Positions 1 through 5,052 of a stretch of DNA of 5,052 nt are shown piece by piece. Made by a program: the position numbers and the translations under genes. Within the stretch, counting starts at the first letter, position 1, and every line of letters starts with the position of its first letter. Where the stretch lies: assembly GCA_945947715.1 (NCBI GenBank), contig CAMEYZ010000160.1, forward strand, positions 1-5,052. The letters are read 5' to 3'. Source of the stretch: an uncultured Clostridia bacterium. GTDB lineage: Bacteria > Bacillota > Clostridia > Oscillospirales > Ruminococcaceae. The notes under the pieces were generated by a model, which ran no database searches, was not told the origin of the DNA, and saw only the letters and a list, made by a program, of their open reading frames with translations.

Positions 1-342
1 AGAATCTCTTTCATATTCAACAGTGGAATAGCTGGTCTCTGTAACATCATCGTACAGTCTGATATCCGAGACACGCATGGACATGGTGATACCGTCCTTT
101 TTCTTTGTGACATACCTGTTCTCATAGCCGATTTCGCAGGGATTTGAAAACACCGGCTTGTTCTCGATGGAGACCGCAGCAATTATGACCGCCGCGACCA
201 CAACTGCTATGACAACAGCCCCTGCTATCAGCGGATTTATCTTCCAGAGCTTGAAACGCACGCTGATGTTATCAAGCTTTTCCTTGACAGTAAGCATGAC
301 GCCCGTGGTCACATCGTAGGAATCCTTATCATGGTCCTTCAT
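1..342 (-). CDS. Single-pass membrane protein of unknown function, C-terminus cut by window edge
   Basis: An open frame starts at the ATG at 342-340 and runs without a stop for 114 codons to the window edge, so only the N-terminal part is visible. Residues 1-34 are polar, with lysines and an arginine just before the membrane (VKEKLDN to RFKLWK). Residues 35-58 form one strong hydrophobic segment rich in Ala, Val and Ile, and the remainder is polar (begins SIENKPVF). The positive-inside rule suggests the N-terminus is in the cytoplasm and the C-terminal domain outside; the segment is too far in to be a normal cleaved signal peptide. The start is supported by AAAGGGG eight bases upstream. It lies 26 bases after the deacetylase gene, so the two are probably co-transcribed. 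I do not recognise the family. The visible outer part (after residue 60) looks strand-rich, as in small extracellular beta domains, but that is only an impression. Confidence 0.85.
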   Translation of the reverse strand, partial: MKDHDKDSYDVTTGVMLTVKEKLDNISVRFKLWKINPLIAGAVVIAVVVAAVIIAAVSIENKPVFSNPCEIGYENRYVTKKKDGITMSMRVSDIRLYDDVTETSYSTVEYERDS

Positions 343-350
343 TTTCTGCA

Positions 351-357
351 CCCCTTT
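351..357 (-). promoter_or_regulatory. Ribosome binding site of the membrane protein gene
   Basis: On the minus strand this reads AAAGGGG, followed by eight bases and then the ATG at 342. It sits in the 26-base gap after the deacetylase stop and favours this ATG over an in-frame GTG at 351-349, which overlaps the site itself. Confidence 0.7.
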
Positions 358-368
358 TTGTTGAAAAA

Positions 369-1211
369 TCAGCCGTACATGGTGGTCTGCTCTGCGAAGG
401 AGTAGACGATGTTATCCTGCGGCTCCACGCCCTTTGCAGCGAAAAGCTCGCTGACCGTAACGAAATTATAGCCCTCGTCCTTAAGAGCAGGGATTATTGT
501 ATCGAGAGCCTCCACGGTCTTGGAGTTGCCCTGCATATCGTGGAGCAGGATAATCGCGCCGTCCTTTGCCTGTGCAAGGACCTTCTCCGCGCGCTCATCG
601 GCAGAAACGCTGTCCTCCCAGTCGTTGGCACCGTAACCTGCGATAAATGGCAGGTCGATGCTCTCAAACATCACATCGTTCACTGCGATATAGGGTGGAC
701 GGAAAAAATGGGGGCGCTCACCGGTTATCTCGAATATCTTATCGGAGGTATAGTCCATTTCCGCCTTGATATCCTCTGGAGACATCTCGGTCATATTGCT
801 GTGAGTCTTAGAGTGGCTGTTTATCTCGCAGCCCATGTCATATGCACGTTTTGCGACCTTAGCGCTGCCCTCGTTTTCATTGCCGGTGATATTATCTCCC
901 ACCAGGAAAAAGCTGGCAACGATATTATATTCCTCAAGCTTATTGATAACAGCGGTGGTAGTCGTAAGATTAGGTCCGTCGTCAAAGGTCAGAGCTATCA
1001 CCTTATCGTCCTTGGTGAAGGTAGGTCTTTCAGGTCTTGTCACGGTGGTTTCCTCCTTTGTTTCGGCAGATGACGCGGTGGTCTGTACCGAAGTCTGCTC
1101 GGCTGTTTCGGAAGATGTTTCCGCGGTCTTATCCGCAGTCCCGCCGCAGCCTGTCACAGCTAAAATTGCGGCAGTCATTATTGCCGATATCATCTTTTTT
1201 ATCGCGTTCAT
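369..1211 (-). CDS. Lipoprotein polysaccharide deacetylase (NodB/CE4 family)
   Basis: This is a metal-dependent deacetylase that removes N- or O-acetyl groups from a polysaccharide at the cell surface. Counting from the ATG at 1211 (280 residues), a lipoprotein signal peptide ends in VTGC with Cys22 as the lipidated residue. A Thr/Ser/Glu-rich linker follows to about residue 62, then a NodB domain at about 70-260. All five family motifs are visible: TFDDGP (75-80, with Asp77 as likely base and Asp78 as metal ligand), HSKTH (133-137, metal histidines), RPPY (171-174), DWED (197-200) and LLHD (222-225, catalytic His224). It therefore looks active. An in-frame GTG at 1220 would add three residues. 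I prefer the ATG because AAGTG lies six bases upstream of it, but this is a weak signal. Peptidoglycan GlcNAc deacetylase (PgdA-like, giving lysozyme resistance) is the likeliest role; acetyl-xylan esterase, from the same family, cannot be excluded, so no symbol is given. Confidence 0.92.
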   Translation of the reverse strand: MNAIKKMISAIMTAAILAVTGCGGTADKTAETSSETAEQTSVQTTASSAETKEETTVTRPERPTFTKDDKVIALTFDDGPNLTTTTAVINKLEEYNIVASFFLVGDNITGNENEGSAKVAKRAYDMGCEINSHSKTHSNMTEMSPEDIKAEMDYTSDKIFEITGERPHFFRPPYIAVNDVMFESIDLPFIAGYGANDWEDSVSADERAEKVLAQAKDGAIILLHDMQGNSKTVEALDTIIPALKDEGYNFVTVSELFAAKGVEPQDNIVYSFAEQTTMYG

Positions 1212-1220
1212 TTTATTCAC

Positions 1221-1280
1221 TTGCTTTGGCTGGTTGTTGGTTGATGTTCGGGTTTGGTGGCTGCTGTTCGTTGATTTGCT
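1221..1280 (-). other. A/C-rich untranslated leader before the deacetylase gene
   Basis: By hand count, the 60 bases just upstream of the deacetylase start contain, on the minus strand, 29 A, 22 C, 7 G and only 2 T. Such a tract cannot fold stably. It contains no clear Shine-Dalgarno sequence and no convincing promoter boxes. It may be a leader that keeps the start region single-stranded and aids initiation by a weak-SD route, but that is inference. Confidence 0.5.
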
Positions 1281-1313
1281 TTAAGTTTACAAAAGTGAAA
1301 CGGTTCGCTTTCG

Positions 1314-1330
1314 GCGGAGCAGAGCTCCGC
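1314..1330 (-). terminator. GC-rich hairpin after aspS, terminator-like but lacking a U-tract
   Basis: A perfect inverted repeat, GCGGAGC - TCT - GCTCCGC on the minus strand (7-base arms, 3-base loop), begins eight bases after the aspS stop. Between stop and hairpin is the palindrome GCAATTGC (1331-1338). The bases after the hairpin on the minus strand are CGAAAGCGAACCG rather than a run of T, so it is not a standard intrinsic terminator. It may act as a partial terminator, a 3'-end stabiliser, or nothing. A second, imperfect pairing (GTTTcAC / GTAAAC around TTTT) lies about 15 bases further on. Confidence 0.35.
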
Positions 1331-1338
1331 GCAATTGC

Positions 1339-3114
1339 TTATTCACTGTCAATTACAGTTATGCCCAGTATATCCAGGCTCTCCTTATCCACCTCTGCGG
1401 GCGCATTGCTCATGAGCTCGGACGCGTTCTGTACCTTCGGGAACGCTGTTACGTCCTTCAGACTGTCTGCTCCGCACATAATCATCGCAAGGCGGTCAAG
1501 TCCGATGCCCATGCCTCCGTGAGGCGCTGCACCATACTTGTACGCTTCAACAAGGAAACCGAACTTCGCTTCTATCTCTTCATCGGTAAGTCCAAGCTTC
1601 TCGAACATCTTCTGCTGGAGCTCGTAATCGGTGATTCTGATAGAGCCGCTGGAAAGCTCTGTGCCGTTGAGCACAAGGTCAAATGCCTTAGCAAAAACCT
1701 TCTCCGGAGCGGTGTCAAGATACTGTAAGCACTCGTCCATGGGCATAGTGAATGGGTGATGCATTGCGTCCCAGTGCTGAGTTTCCTCGTTCCATTCAAA
1801 GAAGGGGAACTTTGTTATCCACAGGAAATTGAACTGTCCCTCAGGCACGATGCCAAGCTGCTTTGCAGTCTTAAGACGAAGCGCTCCCAGTGTGGGCAGA
1901 ACAACACTGTTCTTGTCCGCACAGATGAACACAACATCTCCTTTTTCTGCTCCCACAGCAGTGAGTATCTTATCCAGCTCGCCCTCACCCATGAACTTCG
2001 AGAAGGAGCATGAGGGAACGTCGTCCACCCAGCGCACATAGGCAAGTCCCTTTGCGCCGATGCCCTTTACATATTCGATGAGCTTATCTATCTCTTTTCT
2101 GGTAAATACGGAAGCGCTGTTCTTTGCGGTTATCGCACGTACAGAGCCGCCGTTCTCAATTGCTGAGGTGAACACGCCGAAGCCGCAGTCCTTCACAATA
2201 TCGGAAATATCGGTTATCTCCATTCCGAAACGGGTGTCGGGCTTGTCCGAGCCGAAGCGTTCCATGGCCTCGGTGTAGGTCATTCTCGGCAGAGGCGTGG
2301 GGATATCGGTATCAAGGACCTCCTTGAACAGGCGCTTTACAAGGCCCTCAGCCATTTCAAGGATATCGTCCACATCAACGAAGGACATTTCCAGGTCTAT
2401 CTGTGTGAACTCGGGCTGACGGTCAGCACGCAGGTCCTCGTCACGGAAGCATCTTGCTATCTGGATATATCTCTCGAAGCCTGCCACCATAAGCAGCTGC
2501 TTGTACATCTGAGGCGACTGGGGCAGAGCATAGAAGCTGCCCGGATGAACTCTTGACGGAACAAGATAATCTCTTGCACCCTCGGGAGTGGACTTGATAA
2601 GCATGGGTGTCTCTATCTCGATAAAGCCGTTCTCGTAGAAATAGTCCCTTGCTACTTTAGCTATCTTGCTGCGTCGGATGATGTTCTCGGTGAGAGGACG
2701 ACGACGCAGGTCAAGATAACGATATTTCAGTCTGAGCTCCTCATTAGTGTTGGTGTTGTCCACTATCTCAAAGGGAGGAGTCTGTGCCTTTGCAAGTATG
2801 CGCAGGTCGTCCACGAAAATCTCGAAGTGGCCGGTTGCTATCTTGTCGTTGATGCTCTCGCGCTCTCTGACCTCGCCCTTTGCAAGGAGGACATACTCCG
2901 AATGACAGGAAGATGCCTTTTCAAACACTTCCCTGTCGGTGGTCTCGTTGAAGGTGAGCTGTACCAGACCTGTTCTGTCACGCAGAACGATAAAGATGAT
3001 TCCGCCCTTGTTTCTGACGGTATCCACATATCCGCCCACAGTAACGGTCTGCCCTGCCTTGAGGACTTCTCCGCAGCCGCAGGTCCTTTTAAGTCCGTTC
3101 ATTGTATCTGCCAT
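1339..3114 (-). CDS. aspS: Aspartyl-tRNA synthetase, bacterial type
   Basis: This cytoplasmic class IIb enzyme charges tRNA-Asp with aspartate using ATP. The 591 residues match the usual bacterial length (E. coli about 590). The N-terminal OB-fold anticodon-binding domain covers about 1-110. The catalytic core follows, with motif 1 around FIEIETPML (164-172), QSPQ (199-202), motif 2 with FRDEDLRADRQPEFTQID (223-240; Arg224) and motif 3 GIGLDRL (536-542; Arg541). The bacterial-specific GAD insertion lies roughly at 290-420, after GSDKPD (288-293). The frame is intact and no key residue is missing. The gene follows thrH by 24 bases, so co-transcription with thrH and hisS is likely. By eye alignment, the anticodon-domain position that is Leu in the discriminating E. 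coli enzyme and His in the non-discriminating Pseudomonas enzyme is Lys36 here. Whether it also charges tRNA-Asn cannot be decided from this window. Confidence 0.98.
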   Translation of the reverse strand: MADTMNGLKRTCGCGEVLKAGQTVTVGGYVDTVRNKGGIIFIVLRDRTGLVQLTFNETTDREVFEKASSCHSEYVLLAKGEVRERESINDKIATGHFEIFVDDLRILAKAQTPPFEIVDNTNTNEELRLKYRYLDLRRRPLTENIIRRSKIAKVARDYFYENGFIEIETPMLIKSTPEGARDYLVPSRVHPGSFYALPQSPQMYKQLLMVAGFERYIQIARCFRDEDLRADRQPEFTQIDLEMSFVDVDDILEMAEGLVKRLFKEVLDTDIPTPLPRMTYTEAMERFGSDKPDTRFGMEITDISDIVKDCGFGVFTSAIENGGSVRAITAKNSASVFTRKEIDKLIEYVKGIGAKGLAYVRWVDDVPSCSFSKFMGEGELDKILTAVGAEKGDVVFICADKNSVVLPTLGALRLKTAKQLGIVPEGQFNFLWITKFPFFEWNEETQHWDAMHHPFTMPMDECLQYLDTAPEKVFAKAFDLVLNGTELSSGSIRITDYELQQKMFEKLGLTDEEIEAKFGFLVEAYKYGAAPHGGMGIGLDRLAMIMCGADSLKDVTAFPKVQNASELMSNAPAEVDKESLDILGITVIDSE

Positions 3115-3126
3115 AGTAATTACATA

Positions 3127-3133
3127 TCCTTTC
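3127..3133 (-). promoter_or_regulatory. Ribosome binding site of aspS, with long spacing
   Basis: The minus strand reads GAAAGGA, with 12 bases between it and the aspS ATG at 3114. That is longer than the 7-9 bases at its neighbours. No better purine tract lies closer, and the protein alignment supports this start. Confidence 0.55.
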
Positions 3134-3138
3134 AGAAA

Positions 3139-3744
3139 TTATTCAGCGAGCACCTTTTTGATAGCATTCATCAGCTCGTCATAGGTCTCAAAAGCGGGGA
3201 TATCGGGATTATCCGCCTTGATCTTGTCGGTGCTCTTGAACAGGAAGCCGCCCTTGCTTGCCTTGATCATGCCAAGGTCATTGTAGCTGTCGCCGCTGGC
3301 GATAGTGTCGTAGCCTATGGACTGGAGAGCCTTGACGGTGGTGTACTTGGAGTTTTCAATGCGCATCTTAAAGCCGGTGATCTCGCCGCTGTCAGCCACC
3401 TCAAGGGAGTTGCAGAAGATAGTGGGATAGCCCAGCTTCTTCATAAGAGGTCCTGCAAACTGAGAGAAGGTATCGCTGATGATGATGACCTGGCAGATAG
3501 AGCGGAGCTCATCGAGGAACTCCTTTGCGCCGGGCATGGGGTCAATCTTAGCGATAACGTCCTGAATCTCCTTGAGTCCGAGGCCGTGCTCCTTAAGGAT
3601 ACCGATGCGGTATTTCATGAGCTTGTCGTAATCTGGCTCATCTCTGGTGGTCTTTTTCAGCTCAGGGATACCGGTCTCCTCTGCGAATGCAATCCAAATC
3701 TCAGGAACGAGAACTCCCTCTAAGTCTAAGCAAGTGATATACAT
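3139..3744 (-). CDS. thrH: Phosphoserine phosphatase / phosphoserine:homoserine phosphotransferase ThrH (HAD family)
   Basis: This is a cytoplasmic HAD-superfamily enzyme. The characterised Pseudomonas aeruginosa ThrH hydrolyses phosphoserine and can also pass its phosphate to homoserine, bypassing homoserine kinase in threonine synthesis. From the ATG at 3744 the protein has 201 residues, close to the family length. HAD motif I is CLDLEGVLVPEIW (from residue 5): Asp7 is the nucleophile and Glu9 replaces the usual second Asp, which is characteristic of ThrH, and the LDLEGVLVPEIWIAFAE stretch matches the Pseudomonas protein as I remember it. Motif II is SDTF (90-93), the motif III lysine is probably Lys133, and motif IV is GDSYND (151-156; Asp152, Asp156). 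TTRDEPDYD (32-40) is also ThrH-like. An upstream in-frame ATG at 3759 would add five residues, but it overlaps the Shine-Dalgarno sequence GGAGGAA placed eight bases before 3744, so it is rejected. The gene sits between the unknown gene (23-base gap) and aspS (24-base gap). Confidence 0.93.
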   Translation of the reverse strand: MYITCLDLEGVLVPEIWIAFAEETGIPELKKTTRDEPDYDKLMKYRIGILKEHGLGLKEIQDVIAKIDPMPGAKEFLDELRSICQVIIISDTFSQFAGPLMKKLGYPTIFCNSLEVADSGEITGFKMRIENSKYTTVKALQSIGYDTIASGDSYNDLGMIKASKGGFLFKSTDKIKADNPDIPAFETYDELMNAIKKVLAE

Positions 3745-3750
3745 GATTTT

Positions 3751-3757
3751 TTCCTCC
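3751..3757 (-). promoter_or_regulatory. Ribosome binding site of thrH that fixes its start
   Basis: The minus strand reads GGAGGAA. Eight bases separate the GGAGG core from the ATG at 3744. The site lies directly after the in-frame ATG at 3759, which would be translated through its own binding site, so the start at 3744 is preferred. Confidence 0.85.
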
Positions 3758-3767
3758 ATTTTTTATT

Positions 3768-4406
3768 TTAATTTACATTATTGATGATTTTTTCCCTGTA
3801 CTCCTTCAATCTTTCCGAATATCCGGAATAGGCACAGGTCTCGGCGACCTTGATAAGTCTGTCGATAACGCCCAGAAACTCCTCGTGAGCGCGGTACTCC
3901 ATAGCACCTGCGCTTTCGGAAGGCAGCGTTTTGAGTATCCTTTCCATTGCCTCATCAGTCGTACATTCGCCGTTTTTTATCCGTTCAAGCTCTGAGCCTG
4001 ACGTTTTGACAAAATCCATCACAGACTGTCCGCGGCGTGCCTTCAGCTCATGGGCCTTGGTGACGTCCCCGATAACGGGCAGCAGCGCAGGGATAAGCTT
4101 CATTCCCAACCCCGGAGATATCTTCTTCATAACCCCGAATCTCATCAGAATGAGCGTAAGCCAGAACACAGCATTCGAGCATCTGCCGTCAAGTCTGTCC
4201 GCCGTGAGTATGAAGCTGACATCAACAGCGATGATACCCTCCGAAGCGCCGAACTTATCCGCAAAATATGCAAATGCAGATTCAAAGTCCTTTCTCATTA
4301 GCGGGTCATTTGCTGCTAAGCTGCCGATTATTTCCTCACAGCCCATGGAAAAGAGCTCCTGCTCTCCCTCGCGAATGGACAGCGTCATTTTGTTATCCAT
4401 TTCCAT
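3768..4406 (-). CDS. Uncharacterised 212-residue soluble protein between hisS and thrH
   Basis: I do not recognise this protein. It has no signal peptide and reads as mainly helical and cytoplasmic. A polar N-terminal region (1-55) is followed by a hydrophobic stretch (about 58-68, GIIAVDVSFIL), then a hydrophobic helix with aromatic residues (78-90, NAVFWLTLILMRF) and a Gly/Pro/Leu-rich segment (97-113, ending IPALLPVIG). The C-terminal half is charged and helical (115-209), ending in a Lys/Arg/Glu-rich tail. The hydrophobic parts are short and could be a buried core or a membrane-touching hairpin rather than clear spans. No catalytic motif or cysteine cluster is visible. The start at 4406 has GAGGA eight bases upstream and overlaps the hisS end by 14 bases, which suggests translational coupling. 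Later in-frame ATGs at 4400 and 4388 are possible; 4388 has a weaker GGA seven bases before it. Codon phase, spacing and operon position argue that it is a real gene. Confidence 0.85.
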   Translation of the reverse strand: MEMDNKMTLSIREGEQELFSMGCEEIIGSLAANDPLMRKDFESAFAYFADKFGASEGIIAVDVSFILTADRLDGRCSNAVFWLTLILMRFGVMKKISPGLGMKLIPALLPVIGDVTKAHELKARRGQSVMDFVKTSGSELERIKNGECTTDEAMERILKTLPSESAGAMEYRAHEEFLGVIDRLIKVAETCAYSGYSERLKEYREKIINNVN

Positions 4407-5052
4407 TTAAGGTGTCCTCGAAGAGGCCCGCCATAAGGTGAGCCGAGAAGGTCTCGGTGAATTTATTGTCAAGGGCGATATCCTCCTCCTTGCCTGTGTC
4501 CATGTTCTTAAGCTTGGCCTTTCCGCTTTCAAGCTCGTTGTCTCCCAGCACAAGAACATACCTTGCACTGATAGTATTTGCGTACTTCATCTGCTTGCCG
4601 AAGGACCTTCCCATAAGGTCAGTCTCCGCCTTAAAGCCCTCCTTGCGCAGACTCTCCGACAGCTGAGCAGCCTTTATCTCAGCAGCCTCGCCCATGGGCA
4701 GGATATAGACATCGCAGCGGCTCTTCTCGCCGAAGTCGCAGCCCTGAGCCTCCATGTTCAGCAGGATACGCTCCAGTCCCATTGCAAAGCCCAGCGCAGG
4801 AGTAGGCTTTCCGCCCATCTGCTCTATCATACCGTCGTACCGTCCACCGCCGCAGATAGTACCCTTCTGCTTGCCCTCACCCGCAACAAATTCGAAGACC
4901 GTCTTGGTGTAGTAGTCCAGGCCTCTTACAATCTTGGGGTTAATGGTATACTCAACGCCCATACCGTCAAGGAGGGCCTTAAGCTTTTCAAAGTGAGTCT
5001 TGCAGTCATCGCAGAGGGAATCAAGTACCAGAGGCGCGGCCTTTGCGATATC
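4393..5052 (-). CDS. hisS: Histidyl-tRNA synthetase, C-terminal half (5' end outside window)
   Basis: This cytoplasmic class IIa enzyme charges tRNA-His. The frame is open from the window edge at 5052 and gives 219 residues to the TAA at 4393-4395, roughly the second half of a protein usually of about 420 residues. A Met codon at 4962 is internal: the 30 codons before it continue the HisRS sequence and include a CxxC segment (LCDDC, window residues 13-17). The histidine-specific motif is RGLDYYT (43-49). GGGRYDG (68-74) and class II motif 3 GFAMGLERI (88-96) follow. The anticodon-binding domain starts near CDVYILPMG (113-121) and contains the conserved SFGKQMKYAN segment (150-159). The frame is intact. 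The gene leads the visible run hisS - unknown - thrH - aspS; in many Firmicutes hisS and aspS are direct neighbours. Any T-box leader would be upstream of the window. Confidence 0.97.
   Translation of the reverse strand, partial: DIAKAAPLVLDSLCDDCKTHFEKLKALLDGMGVEYTINPKIVRGLDYYTKTVFEFVAGEGKQKGTICGGGRYDGMIEQMGGKPTPALGFAMGLERILLNMEAQGCDFGEKSRCDVYILPMGEAAEIKAAQLSESLRKEGFKAETDLMGRSFGKQMKYANTISARYVLVLGDNELESGKAKLKNMDTGKEEDIALDNKFTETFSAHLMAGLFEDTLNGNG
4415..4419 (-). promoter_or_regulatory. Ribosome binding site inside the hisS 3' end
   Basis: The minus strand reads GAGGA, eight bases before the ATG at 4406. It lies within the hisS codons for Glu-Asp near the C-terminus and supports the longest start for the downstream unknown gene. 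Confidence 0.6.

Noticed and set aside
1212..1338. A promoter for the deacetylase gene
   Set aside because: Weak TTTCAC, TTGTAA and TAAACT words occur, but no pair has acceptable spacing and match. A promoter is possible but not supported.
540..1522. Three overlapping plus-strand frames (177, 149 and 161 codons) opposite the deacetylase and the aspS 3' end
   Set aside because: They overlap each other and oppose a gene with all catalytic motifs intact, so they are shadows.
3120..3125. Minimal start-stop (ATG TAA) in the aspS leader
   Set aside because: Only one base separates it from the GAAAGGA site, too close for initiation; probably chance in an AT-rich gap.
2827..3723. 298-codon open frame on the plus strand crossing thrH and the 5' part of aspS
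   Set aside because: It is antisense to two clearly conserved genes, its product resembles no family I know, and it is explained by the codon bias of the opposite strand.
3745..3759. Upstream ATG that would lengthen ThrH by five residues
   Set aside because: It overlaps the GGAGGAA site serving the ATG at 3744, and the shorter start matches the Pseudomonas N-terminus with Asp7 at the same position.
3745..3767. T-box, riboswitch or terminator in the gaps of the synthetase operon
   Set aside because: The gaps of 23 and 24 bases hold only ribosome sites and AT-rich spacer, with no room for such structures.
4960..4962. Met codon as the start of a short 189-residue HisRS-like protein
   Set aside because: The frame continues upstream with HisRS-like sequence to the window edge, so this Met is internal and the gene is cut only by the window.
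1..5052. Mobile element, CRISPR, phage or defence system
   Set aside because: No transposase, integrase, direct-repeat array or nuclease motif is visible on either strand; the gene content is housekeeping and cell envelope.

Overview
The window looks like ordinary chromosomal sequence from a low-to-mid GC Gram-positive bacterium, most likely an anaerobic clostridial lineage close to Ruminococcus (Oscillospiraceae). The reasons are Shine-Dalgarno-led, tightly packed genes, a hisS/aspS neighbourhood as is common in Firmicutes, a HisRS with a CxxC (LCDDC) segment of the type I associate with clostridia, and a lipoprotein polysaccharide deacetylase. The genus assignment is inference from protein style, not from a search.

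Every gene I can support lies on the minus strand, so the reading order is from right to left. From 5052 to 4393 is the 3' part of hisS (histidyl-tRNA synthetase), cut by the window edge. Its end overlaps the start of an unrecognised 212-residue soluble protein (4406-3768). After 23 bases comes thrH (3744-3139), a HAD-family phosphoserine phosphatase / phosphoserine:homoserine phosphotransferase. After 24 bases comes aspS (3114-1339), a full-length bacterial-type aspartyl-tRNA synthetase. The gaps are short enough that hisS, the unknown gene, thrH and aspS probably form one transcript. Any T-box or promoter for it would lie upstream of hisS, outside the window.

The only sizeable non-coding stretch is 1212-1338 (127 bases). 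It holds a GC-rich hairpin just after aspS, without a U-tract, and then a strikingly A/C-rich leader (about 85% A+C over 60 bases) before the next gene. That gene (1211-369) encodes a CE4/NodB-family polysaccharide deacetylase with a lipoprotein signal peptide and all the usual catalytic motifs. It is followed after 26 bases by a gene that runs off the left edge (342-1) and encodes a protein with a short cytoplasmic N-terminus, one membrane span and an apparently extracellular domain. These last two probably form a cell-envelope unit.

Functionally, the right-hand block joins tRNA charging (His, Asp) with aspartate-family or serine metabolism (ThrH). The left-hand pair acts at the cell surface. 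I see no tRNA or rRNA genes, CRISPR arrays, insertion sequences, phage genes or defence systems. The most interesting points are the two-gene insertion between hisS and aspS, the unrecognised protein in it, and the odd A/C-rich leader.
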